Origin: Streptomyces sp. AcH 505
GTDB taxonomy: Bacteria > Actinomycetota > Actinomycetes > Streptomycetales > Streptomycetaceae
Assembly: GCF_000818175.1 (NCBI RefSeq)
Contig: NZ_JTIY01000001.1
Coordinates: forward strand, 6,767,580 to 6,805,513
Length of the DNA: 37,934 bases
Direction: 5' to 3'
Below are positions 1 through 7,729 of this stretch, in pieces. Below the pieces are notes generated by a model, which was not told the DNA's origin, did no database searches, and was given only the letters and a program-made list of their open reading frames with translations. The first letter of the stretch is position 1; each line of letters starts with the position of its first letter. Both the position numbers and the translations under genes were made by a program.

Positions 1-689
1 CCCGCGATCGCGGCGGCGGCCGATGCGGCTATGTCCTTGGCCTTGTCCTTGACGGACCCGTCCGCCGATGCGCCGGGCGACCTGCTGGGATCGTCGCTCG
101 GCCCCGCCGACGTGGGGCCGTCCGTGGCCGAGGGTTCGGCCGAGGCCGAACCGGCAGGCGCGCCTTGGGAGTTCGGTGCCGCAGCGGCGTCGGACGTACC
201 GGAGCCGCCGCTGCCGCCGAGGACTCCCGCGCCGATCGCGACGGCGGCGGCGACCACGACGACGGCGCCGGCCACCAGCAGAGCGGTCTTGCGGCGGCCG
301 GTGCCGGACGGCGTCGCCGGGTCGCTCTCGTCGTCGGCAGCGACGAAGTCCGGTGTCGACGGCGGTACCGGCGGCAGGGGTTCGGTCTCGGCGGCCGGCG
401 CGGCGGAGCCGGCGGCCACGGCTTCGGGCTCGCCGGGCGCTTCGGGTCCGCCGGCCGTCAGAGCGGCCACGTCCTCGTCGCGTGCGATCCTCGGAGCCGC
501 GGTGTCACCCGGTGTCTGCGCGTTGTGCAGCGAGACGTAGGGGCGCGTGTGCAGCATGTCGAGTGTTTCGACGTGGTCGTCTTGGGCGGTGCTCTCCGCG
601 GCTGTCTCCGCGGGGATGGCGCAGGCGCAGTCGGGGCGGCCGTCCTCGCGTGCGGGTGCGAAGCAGCGAGGGCAGGGTTCTGGCTTCAC
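1..689 (-). CDS. Zinc-ribbon-like, single-span membrane protein, probable peptidoglycan-binding family (3' end beyond the window)
   Basis: Read on the minus strand from a GTG at 689, with GGAAGGA seven bases upstream; the frame stays open to base 1. The N-terminus begins MKPEPCPRCF and continues to a CAC triplet, giving a CxxC...CxC set in residues 6-23 that could bind zinc. An acidic, Pro/Ala-rich stretch follows, including HTRPYVSLHN near residue 50. A basic GRRK then precedes one membrane helix (ALLVAGAVVVVAAAVAIGAG, about residues 133-152). After the helix comes a low-complexity Ser/Gly/Ala/Pro linker. This plan (Cys motif, short RPYV motif, one span, outer linker) matches Streptomyces proteins usually annotated as peptidoglycan-binding; the binding domain itself would lie off the left edge, so that role is inferred. 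The plus-strand frames here are shadows. Confidence 0.72.
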   Translation of the reverse strand, partial: MKPEPCPRCFAPAREDGRPDCACAIPAETAAESTAQDDHVETLDMLHTRPYVSLHNAQTPGDTAAPRIARDEDVAALTAGGPEAPGEPEAVAAGSAAPAAETEPLPPVPPSTPDFVAADDESDPATPSGTGRRKTALLVAGAVVVVAAAVAIGAGVLGGSGGSGTSDAAAAPNSQGAPAGSASAEPSATDGPTSAGPSDDPSRSPGASADGSVKDKAKDIAASAAAAIA

Positions 690-850
690 GGACGATTCCT
701 TCCGGGGTTCGCAGCGATTATGCAGAGCCCCCGGCCCTTCGCGCAGCGCTTCCTAGTGTTGTTTGCTGATCGATACCGACTGCTCCGAGGGAGGTAACTG
801 CCCATTTTCCGGCTCACTCGGGCAAATGCCGATCAAGTCCGGGGGACGCG

Positions 851-1825
851 TCAACTCCTGCCCTCGCGCACGGTGCTGAGGATCTTGCGCACCGTCGCGT
901 CCGGCACCTCGTCCGGCACACCGGTCGCCCCGAAGAACGTCCACGACACGAAGTCGCCCTTGGCGTTCTCGAAGGCGAAACTGGTCACTTTGCCGTCACT
1001 GTCACACTTGCCCTTCTTCGGCACACCGGAGGAAACGGCCGTCGTCAGACTCCCCTTGATGCCCGACGAGGTGGTGTACGGCTCGACCGGGCCCGGCTTG
1101 ATCGTCTTCTTGTCCGGCTGGGTGTACGCCCCGTAGAGCCACAGCGAGGCGTTGTTCTTGGCCGCCTCGTCGGTGGTACTGGCGCCGCGCTCCCCGCGCG
1201 ACCCGGCGGCCGCGAGCGCGGTGTCCTCCGTGCTGCCGTTCCCGTCCTCGTCGGACGAGCACCACTTCTCCTTGAGCATGGCGGGGGCGGTGAAGCCGAT
1301 GAGCGGCTTCTCGTCCGGGTCGCTCTCGTCGGTGACGTACGTCGTCCAACTGGCCGCCTTGAGGCCCCACTCCGGCGGCACGTCGAAGACGACGCCGGTC
1401 GAGGGGTTCAACACGGCCTTCCAGCCCGCGACGACGGGCTTCGGCGCGCTGTCACGTTCGTCCGCGCCACCCGAAGCGGTGGGCGAGACGGGGCCGTTCG
1501 TCGACGGCGTCTTGGTCGGGTCGACGTTCTTGCCCTCGTCGTCGGAGCCGCCGCCCAGCACCAGGAATCCCGTGACGGCCGCGGCGACCACCACGACGGC
1601 GGTTGCGACGACGGCGACGAGTTTGGTCTTCCCGCCGCCCCCGCGCGGCGGTTCGGGCGGTCCCGACGTGACGGTGGGGGCGGCCCACGGCGGGGTCTGC
1701 CCCGGTGCCTGACCCGGTTGCGTGTACGGGTTCGGCTGTTGGTACGGATTAGGCTGCTGGTACGGATTCGCGTACGGGTCCTGCGCGTTGGGCCCGTCCC
1801 CCGGTTGCTGCTCTCCTGGCCACAT
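851..1825 (-). CDS. Proline/glutamine-rich single-span membrane protein of unknown function
   Basis: A 324-residue protein if it starts at ATG 1825 (MWPGEQQPGD). I prefer this start because the Pro/Gln/Tyr-rich leader typical of such Streptomyces proteins begins there; the frame is open back to 1957, but that would run into the chitinase promoter. No clear ribosome site is visible. Residues 17-45 contain PYQQPN-type repeats, a cytoplasmic tail type common in actinobacterial envelope proteins. One hydrophobic helix covers about residues 68-90. The outer part (about 95-324) is a soluble domain with two cysteines (in EKWCSS and KGKCDS) that could form a disulfide. I recognise no catalytic motif. 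It is transcribed away from the chitinase. Confidence 0.75.
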   Translation of the reverse strand: MWPGEQQPGDGPNAQDPYANPYQQPNPYQQPNPYTQPGQAPGQTPPWAAPTVTSGPPEPPRGGGGKTKLVAVVATAVVVVAAAVTGFLVLGGGSDDEGKNVDPTKTPSTNGPVSPTASGGADERDSAPKPVVAGWKAVLNPSTGVVFDVPPEWGLKAASWTTYVTDESDPDEKPLIGFTAPAMLKEKWCSSDEDGNGSTEDTALAAAGSRGERGASTTDEAAKNNASLWLYGAYTQPDKKTIKPGPVEPYTTSSGIKGSLTTAVSSGVPKKGKCDSDGKVTSFAFENAKGDFVSWTFFGATGVPDEVPDATVRKILSTVREGRS

Positions 1826-1920
1826 GGAAGGCCACGATAGAGGGGCGTTATGTGCCGGGTGAGCCCCGGGTCCCTTGCCCCGACCGGGTGGATGGATAAG
1901 GCAAACAGTACGGAATGAAG

Positions 1921-1961
1921 TGGTCCAGACCCTTGACGGCCCGTTGGTCCAGACCAATTAT
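1921..1961 (+). promoter_or_regulatory. Chitinase promoter with two 12-base direct repeats (DasR/chi-type operator)
   Basis: TGGTCCAGACCC (1921-1932) and TGGTCCAGACCA (1945-1956) are direct repeats 24 bases apart. A -35-like TTGACG (1933-1938) lies between them, and a plausible -10 AATTAT (1956-1961) follows after a 17-base spacer. Streptomyces chitinase promoters are known to carry such 12-base repeats, which mediate chitin induction and glucose repression, and the TGGTCnnGACCA core also fits the DasR operator. The second copy is almost palindromic (TTGGTC-CA-GACCAA). Confidence 0.85.
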
Positions 1962-2001
1962 GGGCGCGATCCGCCTGCTGTCTCACCCATCGGGAGCCCC
2001 C

Positions 2002-3753
2002 ATGAGACGTACGAGATCCGTCAGAGCGCTGCTCGCCACCCTGGCGACCCTGGCCGCTTCGGCCGGCCTGGTCCTCACCACCGGAGCCGCGGCGCACGCC
2101 GCGACCCCGCTCCCCGCGCATGTCTTCGCGCCGTACTTCGAGGCGTACAACGGCGACAGCCCCGCGGCCCTGGCGCAGCAGTCCGGCGCCAAGTACCTGA
2201 CGATGGCCTTCGTCCAGACCGAACGGCCCGGTTCCTGCACGACGTACTGGAACGGCGACACGGGCATGCCCATCGCCTCCTCGGTGTTCGGCCAGGACTT
2301 CACCACCATCCGCTCACGCGGCGGCGATGTGATCCCGTCACTCGGCGGCTACGCGGCCGACAACGGCGGCACCGAGATCGCGGACAGCTGCACCAGCGTG
2401 GACTCCATCGCCGCGGCGTACGAGAAGATCATCACCACCTACGACGTCTCGCGCCTCGACATGGACGTCGAGGACAACTCGCTGACCAACACGGCGGGTA
2501 TCGACCGCCGTAACAAGGCGATCAAGAAGGTGCAGGACTGGGCGGCGGCCAACGGCCGTTCGGTGCAGTTCTCCTACACCCTGCCCACCACCACGAGCGG
2601 CCTGGGCGACACCGGACTCGACGTGCTGCGCAACGCCGCGTCGAACGGCACCCGGGTGGACGTGGTCAACCTGATGACGTTCGACTACTACGACAACGCC
2701 ACGCACAACATGGCCAACGACACGAAGACGGCGACGACCGGACTCGTGGGCCAGCTCGCCCAGTTCAACCCCGGCAAGACGCAGGCGCAGCTCTGGGGCA
2801 TGGTGGGCGTCACCGAGATGCCGGGCATCGACGACTTCGGCCCCGCCGAGACCTTCACCACCGCCGACGCGCCCCCGGTGCTGGACTGGGCGGTTTCCAA
2901 GGGCATCAACACCCTCTCCTTCTGGGCCCTTCAGCGCGACTCGGGCTCGTGCCCCGGCACCGGCGGCTCCGACAGCTGCTCGGGGATCCCGCAGGACCCG
3001 TGGTACTTCACCCACACCTTCGCGCCGTTCACCGGCGGCGGCAGCGGCCCGGTGACCAACGACTTCTCGGTCTCCGTCGCCCCGGGCTCCGCTTCGGTGC
3101 AGCCCGGCGGCTCGACCACGGCGAGCGTGAAGACGGCCGTCACCTCCGGCACGGCGCAGACCCTCGCGCTCAAGGCCACCGGCGCGCCCGCGGGCGTGAC
3201 GGCGGCGCTCAGCCCGGCGTCGGTCACCGCCGGCGCCTCGGCCACGCTCTCGGTCAGCGCCTCCGCTTCGGCCGCGCCGGGGACGTACCCGCTCACCGTG
3301 ACGGCGACGGCCGGGTCGGTCAGTCACACCGCCACCTTCACTCTGACGGTCCCGGGACCCGGTGGGGACAGCGGCGCCCTGGTCAACGGCGGCTTCGAGA
3401 GCGCGTCCCTGGCACCGTGGACCTGCGAGAGCGGCGGCGCGCTGGTCACCACGCCGGTGCACGGCGGTACGCACGCGCTGAAGTCGGCGCCCACCTCCGC
3501 GCAGACGGGGCAGTGCGGCCAGACGCTCACCCTCAGCCCCAACACGCACTACACCCTGAGCGGTTGGGTGCAGGGCAGCTACGCCTACCTGGGGGTGAGC
3601 GGCGGTGCCACCGCCAGCGCGTGGACCAGTTCGACCGGCTGGTCCAAGCTGACGGTGCCCTTCACCACCGGCGCCTCCGGCACGGTCACCGTCTACCTGC
3701 ACGGCTGGTACGGCCAGTCGGCGGTGTACGGAGACGACTTCGCGCTGACCTGA
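2002..3753 (+). CDS. Secreted GH18 chitinase with Ig-like linker domain and C-terminal carbohydrate-binding module
   Basis: A 583-residue exported enzyme predicted to hydrolyse beta-1,4-N-acetylglucosamine chains outside the cell. The ATG at 2002 is chosen because a signal peptide starts right there (MRRTRSVRALL, hydrophobic core, likely cut after AHA at residue 33). The GH18 barrel spans about residues 38-345 and shows the SxGG motif (PSLGGY), the catalytic DMDVE at residues 153-157 with Glu157 as general acid, and MTFDYY on a later strand. The usual first Asp of DGxDxDxE is replaced in this SRLDMDVE version. Residues about 352-450 are a Thr/Ser/Ala-rich Ig-like beta domain (PGSASVQPGGS). 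Residues about 455-583 start NGGFESASLAPW and end in GDDFALT, as carbohydrate-binding jelly-roll modules do. The upstream repeats predict chitin/GlcNAc control. Confidence 0.92.
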   Translation: MRRTRSVRALLATLATLAASAGLVLTTGAAAHAATPLPAHVFAPYFEAYNGDSPAALAQQSGAKYLTMAFVQTERPGSCTTYWNGDTGMPIASSVFGQDFTTIRSRGGDVIPSLGGYAADNGGTEIADSCTSVDSIAAAYEKIITTYDVSRLDMDVEDNSLTNTAGIDRRNKAIKKVQDWAAANGRSVQFSYTLPTTTSGLGDTGLDVLRNAASNGTRVDVVNLMTFDYYDNATHNMANDTKTATTGLVGQLAQFNPGKTQAQLWGMVGVTEMPGIDDFGPAETFTTADAPPVLDWAVSKGINTLSFWALQRDSGSCPGTGGSDSCSGIPQDPWYFTHTFAPFTGGGSGPVTNDFSVSVAPGSASVQPGGSTTASVKTAVTSGTAQTLALKATGAPAGVTAALSPASVTAGASATLSVSASASAAPGTYPLTVTATAGSVSHTATFTLTVPGPGGDSGALVNGGFESASLAPWTCESGGALVTTPVHGGTHALKSAPTSAQTGQCGQTLTLSPNTHYTLSGWVQGSYAYLGVSGGATASAWTSSTGWSKLTVPFTTGASGTVTVYLHGWYGQSAVYGDDFALT

Positions 3754-3773
3754 GAGCCGTCTAACGTGGGGGT

Positions 3774-4139
3774 GTGATTGATGCTGATGACGTGCGCCGT
3801 ATCGCACTGTCGCTCCCCGAGACGCTGGAGAAGGAAGCGTGGCGCATGCCCACGTTCCGGGTCGCCGGCAAGATGTTCATCACGGTCCCCGACGACCAGA
3901 CGTCGTTCGCCGTGCGCTGCCCCAGGCACGAGCGGACCGAGCTGATCGCGGCGGAACCTGAGAAGTTCTGGGTCCCGCCGCACGAGGCGAGTTCGTCCTG
4001 GGTACGGGTACGGCTCGCCGCCCTGGAGGATCTCGACGAGCTGTACGACATCCTGGCCGACTCCTGGAAGCAGGCCGCACCGGACCGGCTCACGGAGAAC
4101 TTCGTGGCCCCCGCGCGCCGGGATCCCGGCTCCGCGTGA
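3774..4139 (+). CDS. MmcQ/YjbR family protein
   Basis: A 121-residue protein starting at GTG 3774 after a G-rich stretch. The opening DVRRIALSLPETLEKEAWRM, followed by PTFRVAGKMF and FAVRCPRHER, is the standard beginning of the YjbR/MmcQ (CyaY-like fold) family, which is often annotated as DNA-binding on structural grounds only; its real function is unknown. Length fits the family. It lies 20 bases after the chitinase stop on the same strand with no hairpin between, so read-through is possible, but no functional link is apparent. The gene ends just before a strong hairpin shared with the convergent glycosidase gene. Confidence 0.85.
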   Translation: MIDADDVRRIALSLPETLEKEAWRMPTFRVAGKMFITVPDDQTSFAVRCPRHERTELIAAEPEKFWVPPHEASSSWVRVRLAALEDLDELYDILADSWKQAAPDRLTENFVAPARRDPGSA

Positions 4140-4142
4140 GAG

Positions 4143-4180
4143 GGCACGGCCGGCGGATCCTCGGATCCGCCGGCCGTGCC
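4143..4180. terminator. Bidirectional hairpin terminator
   Basis: A perfect inverted repeat with 18-base arms (4143-4160 and 4163-4180) around a two-base centre lies between the convergent YjbR-like gene and the GH105 gene. There is no long T run, as usual for Streptomyces. Position and symmetry suggest it stops transcription from both sides. Confidence 0.85.
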
Positions 4181-4199
4181 GTCGGGTCTTGCGGCCAGG

Positions 4200-5357
4200 T
4201 CAGGCCAGCGCGGCCAGTTGGGACCCGGCCAGCAGGAAACCGCCCACACCGAAGTCGGCGGTGCTGTCGTAGGTGATGGGCTGGCTCGACTCGGGGCGGT
4301 CGCCTACCTTCTGTACGTAGCCGAGGACACCGTCCGGATGGACGGCGGTAGCGACCAGACCGTTCCAGCCCCGCGCGGCGACCGGCAGCAGAGTCGCGCT
4401 GTCGACCAGGCCCGCACCGATCGCGTACGCCGTCCCGTACACGAAGAACGCGGTGCCGCTGGTCTCAGGACCGGGCAGATGCGCGGCGTCGCCGAGGTTG
4501 ACGTTCCAGAAGCCGTCGGTGCGCTGGACCTTGGCCGTGGCCGTCACCAACTGGCGCAGCGTGTCGCGGTATTCGGCGACATGGCGCTCGGCTGCGGGCA
4601 GCGCCTTGAGTGCCTTGGTGTGGGCGCCGGCCACCCAGCCGTTGCCGCGTGACCAGAACACCGGCTTGCCGTTGGGGGAGACGATCCCGCCGCGTACGAA
4701 GTTCGCGTCGCGGTACCAGAGGCCGGAGGCCGAGTCGTACAGACCCGGGCCGCCCTCGGCGTGCTTGGTGTGGCTGTAGAGGCTGTACAGCTTCTCCCAG
4801 TACTGCGGATCGTCGCGCAGCGCGCCGATCCGCGCGAACGAGGGCATCGCCATGTGCAGCGCGTCGTCCCACCACCAGTCGTCGTTCTTGCCCGGCTGGT
4901 CGGTGTAGACCATGCGGTGCAGCGACGTCTCGATCGCGTCGAGCTTCTGGTCGTCCGGTTCGATCTCGTACAGGTCGAGATAGGCCTGGCCCGCGCACTG
5001 GTTGTCCGCGTGCCGGGTGGTGGTGCCGCCGATCAGCCCGTAGTCGTGGCTCTCCGCCCAGTTCCTCGCGTAGTTCAGATAGGCCGTGTCGTTCGTCAGT
5101 CTGAACAGGGCCAACAGCCCGCTGAAGAAGGTCGCGTTGGCCCAGCCGTTGTCGCCCGGGTTGACGTGTGCGCCGATCCAGTGGTCGGCCACCCGCCGCA
5201 GAACGCTGATGATGTCGTCCCTGGACGGGAGTTGGGCGGACGGTGCGGCGGTGGTCGCTCGGCCGGACGCGGCGGTCGCCGTACCGGACAGCGCGGGAAG
5301 CAAGGTGGCTGCCGTCGCTGCCGCGACACCGCCGGCGATCAACTGTCGTCTATCCAT
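4200..5357 (-). CDS. Secreted GH105-type unsaturated glucuronyl/rhamnogalacturonyl hydrolase
   Basis: A 385-residue protein from ATG 5357, with AGGAG eight bases upstream. The N-terminus MDRRQLIAGG followed by a hydrophobic stretch looks like a twin-arginine signal. The mature part matches the GH88/GH105 alpha/alpha-barrel family (YteR-like), which removes the 4,5-unsaturated sugar that polysaccharide lyases leave on pectin or glycan fragments. Visible family marks are WWWDDALHMAMP (with the catalytic Asp in DD), GLWYRD, and WSRGNGWVAG. The length is right for a single catalytic domain. It is a stand-alone leftward gene with no lyase in view; together with the chitinase it makes this stretch look like polymer degradation. 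Exact substrate cannot be told. Confidence 0.85.
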   Translation of the reverse strand: MDRRQLIAGGVAAATAATLLPALSGTATAASGRATTAAPSAQLPSRDDIISVLRRVADHWIGAHVNPGDNGWANATFFSGLLALFRLTNDTAYLNYARNWAESHDYGLIGGTTTRHADNQCAGQAYLDLYEIEPDDQKLDAIETSLHRMVYTDQPGKNDDWWWDDALHMAMPSFARIGALRDDPQYWEKLYSLYSHTKHAEGGPGLYDSASGLWYRDANFVRGGIVSPNGKPVFWSRGNGWVAGAHTKALKALPAAERHVAEYRDTLRQLVTATAKVQRTDGFWNVNLGDAAHLPGPETSGTAFFVYGTAYAIGAGLVDSATLLPVAARGWNGLVATAVHPDGVLGYVQKVGDRPESSQPITYDSTADFGVGGFLLAGSQLAALA

Positions 5358-5452
5358 GTGAACTGCTCCTACATCTGTGGGGGTGCAGTCATCATCGACG
5401 CTTCGCCTTCACGGTGTCCATGGTCCGTACCAGGATTCCGGCGCTGCCGCGG

Positions 5453-5716
5453 CTACCAGCTGACGGTGTGGTCGGCTGCCGTCAGCACGGCCAGCACGAT
5501 CAGGTCGGCGGCGCCCAGGGCCAGTCCGAGATACGCCCGGCCGCGGTGCCCGGTGCGCCGGACCAGCGCGAGCGTGCCCAGCACGAGTGCGGCGGGCCCG
5601 AGGAAGAGGTTGAACACCAGCAGCCCGACCAGGCCGAGGACGAAGGAGGCGACGGCCATCCCGTCGGCGGTACGGCGGGTCGACTCGGGGGTGCGCACGG
5701 GGGTCTTGACGGTCAT
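5453..5716 (-). CDS. DUF4190-like small membrane protein
   Basis: An 87-residue protein starting at ATG 5716 with AAGGAG upstream. After a short polar N-terminus (MTVKTPVRTPESTRR) there is a hairpin of two membrane helices (ASFVLGLVGLLVFNLFLGPA and the segment before VRRTGHRGRA), then a third hydrophobic segment (LGLALGAADLIVLAVLTA). The pattern with glycine-rich helices around a central LGxxAL...R fits DUF4190 membrane proteins of actinobacteria, whose function is unknown. It starts 13 bases after the stop of the 53-residue membrane gene and is probably translated from the same message. Confidence 0.75.
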   Translation of the reverse strand: MTVKTPVRTPESTRRTADGMAVASFVLGLVGLLVFNLFLGPAALVLGTLALVRRTGHRGRAYLGLALGAADLIVLAVLTAADHTVSW

Positions 5717-5728
5717 GGTCCTGACTCC

Positions 5729-5890
5729 TTACGAGTGGCCCCGGCTGTGGGCGTGCCGCTTGCGCAGCGCGTACACCCCGAGCCAGCAGGCGATGACGGC
5801 GGCGGCGCCGAGCGCTACGGGCAGCGGTACGTGCACGACGGCTCCGAGGACGACTCCGAACAGCAGCAACGCTCCGACGAGAACGAACAT
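5729..5890 (-). CDS. 53-residue membrane protein, unknown function
   Basis: A small gene from ATG 5890 to TAA 5729, preceded by AAGGAGAG at good spacing. The product begins MFVLVGALLLFGVVLGAVVH, has a second hydrophobic stretch (PVALGAAAVIACWLGVYAL) and ends in a basic, His-rich tail (RKRHAHSRGHS). Two closely spaced membrane helices with the tail inside would fit. It is the first gene of a two-gene unit with the DUF4190-like protein. The strong ribosome site and coding-like composition support it; no function can be assigned. Confidence 0.7.
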   Translation of the reverse strand: MFVLVGALLLFGVVLGAVVHVPLPVALGAAAVIACWLGVYALRKRHAHSRGHS

Positions 5891-6044
5891 GTCTCTCCTT
5901 GGCTCTCGGGTGTCTCGCGGATCTTGTGCACTGCGCGTGCCCGAGCGTTACCGACGGAAACGGCGGCGGTGTGTGGTGCCACCCACATCCGGGGGCGGAG
6001 CTACGGTGTGCGCCTGTATCGGAACCGACTTCCAGGGAGCCGTC

Positions 6045-6671
6045 GTGTCGTCAGCGTTCGAGGACCGTCCTGAGCGGGCCGGCTACCGGCGTTCGGCCGG
6101 GTCGCCGCGTGGCGAGGCCCGGCGGCTGGAACTGCTGGGCCGGGTCACCGACGACCTCGCGGCCAACGGGCTCGTGGACTTCTCGCTCCGGCGGGCCGCG
6201 CGGGCGGCGGGCGCCACCCACAAGGTGCTGCTCTACCACTTCGACGGGATCGACGACCTGCTCAGGCAGGCGATCGTCCAACTGCGGGAGCGCCGCGTCG
6301 ACAAGGCCTTCACCGCGGCCACCGCGGGTCAGCCGCGCCGGCCGCTGGCGGACTGGGTGCGCGTGGTGTGGCCCGTCCTGGTGGGCGAGGAGGCGCGGGT
6401 GCTGGACCAGGCCATCGGGCTGGCGATGTACGACCCCGGGCGGCACGGCGCGCTCGGCCGCGAGGCGTCGCAGCAGTATCTGCCGCTGCTGCTGTCCATC
6501 TGCCCGGAGCACTGGCCGCAGCGGCGGAAGCTGGAGGTCGCCGAGATGATCCTCGCCGTGCTCAGGGGCTTCCTCGTGGACGCCAGGACGAGCGGCGACA
6601 GCGCGGGGATCGCCGCGGGATTCGAGGCGTTGGGCCGCGCGCTGGAGCGGGAGGAGGCCGCCGAGGAGTAG
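6045..6671 (+). CDS. TetR family transcriptional regulator
   Basis: A 208-residue protein from GTG 6045, with AGGGAG six bases upstream; the frame is open much further left, but that part is out-of-register shadow. Residues about 25-75 form the DNA-binding helix-turn-helix (LVDFSLRRAARAAGATHKVL, then LYHFDGIDDLL, where TetR proteins usually have YxHFxxKxxLL). The rest is the helical ligand/dimer domain (WVRVVWPVLVGEEARVL). A perfect palindrome 27 bases past the stop, in front of two hydrolase genes transcribed in the same direction, is the likely operator, so it probably represses the hydrolases, perhaps with their substrate as ligand. Confidence 0.88.
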   Translation: MSSAFEDRPERAGYRRSAGSPRGEARRLELLGRVTDDLAANGLVDFSLRRAARAAGATHKVLLYHFDGIDDLLRQAIVQLRERRVDKAFTAATAGQPRRPLADWVRVVWPVLVGEEARVLDQAIGLAMYDPGRHGALGREASQQYLPLLLSICPEHWPQRRKLEVAEMILAVLRGFLVDARTSGDSAGIAAGFEALGRALEREEAAEE

Positions 6672-6697
6672 GGGCCCGGCGCGCGTGGACAGCATGC

Positions 6698-6711
6698 GAA
6701 CCACGTGGTTC
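6698..6711. promoter_or_regulatory. Perfect 14-base palindrome, candidate TetR operator
   Basis: GAACCACGTGGTTC is its own reverse complement and lies in the 81-base gap between the TetR gene and the first hydrolase start (6753). A TTTAAG (6714-6719) that could be part of a -10 element follows at once. Length, symmetry and location are typical of TetR operators; binding is inferred. Confidence 0.6.
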
Positions 6712-6752
6712 ACTTTAAGGACAGGGTGAATCTCGGCCACGGGGAGACCGGC

Positions 6753-7715
6753 ATGAGCATGTCCTTGAATCGGGAGAAGGTCCGCTTCGCCAGCGGCGGC
6801 ACGGAGTGTGTGGCCTGGCACTATCCAGGGACCAACGGCGGATGCGTGGTCATGGCGGGCGGCGGGGGAGTCACCAAGGAGCCGGGCACCGACCGGTTCG
6901 CGAAGCGGTTCAACGCAGCGGGGTTCGCCGTCCTCGCCTTCGACTACCGCCGGCTGGGGGAGAGCGGCGGGCAGCCGCGCCAGGTCGTGCGCATGAGGGA
7001 CCAGGTCGACGACTGGCAGGCGGCGATCGGCTTCGCCGCCACGCTTCCGGGGGTCGATCCGGCCCGGCTCGGCGTGTGGGGCTTCTCCCTGTCCGGCGGT
7101 CATGTCTTCCCGGTCGCGGCGCGCAATCCGCAGCTCGCGGCGGCAATCGCGCAGACACCGAACGCCGACGGCCCCGTGGCTTCCCGTAACGCGTCGCGCC
7201 ACCAGAAGCCGCTCGCGATGCTGAAGGTCACCGCGCTGACCCTGCTCGACATGCTGGGCGGTCTCGTCGGCCGCAAGCCCCTGCTGATCGGACTCTCGGG
7301 GGAGCCGGGTGAGACCGTCATGCTCGCCACGCCGGACGGCAGGCTCGGCGACCAGGTGCTCAACCCGGACAACGCGTATCCGCGGTGGCAGCAGGAGGTC
7401 GCGGCGCGCTCGGTGCTCAACTTCAGCCTGTACAAGCCCGGTCGGCACGCGTCCCGGGTGCGCTGCCCGCTCCTGGTCGTCGTGGCCGACCAGGACCAGT
7501 CGGTCCTCGCCGCACCGGCGGTGCGCGCCGCGGGGCAGGCGCGGGACGCCGAGCTGGTCCACGTACCCGGGGGACACTACGCACCCTTCCAGGACGCCCA
7601 CGAAAGCGCCGTCGAAGCCGAACTGGACTTTCTGCGCCGCCGGTTGCTCGGCGAGGGCGCAGGGGGTCACGCCTCGCGCGGGGCGGCGCGGCCGGCGCCG
7701 GGGCGCGGGATCTGA
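6753..7715 (+). CDS. Alpha/beta hydrolase (serine nucleophile)
   Basis: A 320-residue protein. I take ATG 6753 (MSMSLNREKV) because GGGGAG lies just upstream; the frame opens at 6705 but that would include the operator region. Family marks are the turn GGGGVTKEPGTDRFA near residues 36-50, FDYRRLGESGG at 63-73, the nucleophile elbow GFSLSGGH (Ser112), PLLVVVADQDQSV with the acid residue near 250, and the histidine in PGGHYAPF near 280. It resembles the YcjY/dienelactone-hydrolase-like esterases. Substrate is unknown. It is followed 14 bases later by a second hydrolase and preceded by a TetR gene, which points to an inducible catabolic or detoxifying unit. Confidence 0.82.
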   Translation: MSMSLNREKVRFASGGTECVAWHYPGTNGGCVVMAGGGGVTKEPGTDRFAKRFNAAGFAVLAFDYRRLGESGGQPRQVVRMRDQVDDWQAAIGFAATLPGVDPARLGVWGFSLSGGHVFPVAARNPQLAAAIAQTPNADGPVASRNASRHQKPLAMLKVTALTLLDMLGGLVGRKPLLIGLSGEPGETVMLATPDGRLGDQVLNPDNAYPRWQQEVAARSVLNFSLYKPGRHASRVRCPLLVVVADQDQSVLAAPAVRAAGQARDAELVHVPGGHYAPFQDAHESAVEAELDFLRRRLLGEGAGGHASRGAARPAPGRGI

Positions 7716-7729
7716 GGGGGAGACCCGGG

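Noticed and set aside
31-797. Plus-strand frames at the left edge
   Set aside because: They are antisense to a minus-strand gene with a CxxC...CxC motif, a clean membrane helix and a good ribosome site at 689.
1826-1957. Upstream extension of the Pro/Gln-rich membrane protein to 1957
   Set aside because: It would start inside the chitinase promoter repeats and adds sequence unlike the Pro/Gln leader; ATG 1825 fits better despite a poor ribosome site.
3774-4139. YjbR-like gene as a chitinase operon partner
   Set aside because: Only proximity supports it; the family has no known link to chitin and is found in many contexts.
4761-6671. A 636-codon frame ending in the TetR protein
   Set aside because: Only the part from 6045 has TetR sequence and a ribosome site; the upstream part runs antisense to the GH105 and small membrane genes.
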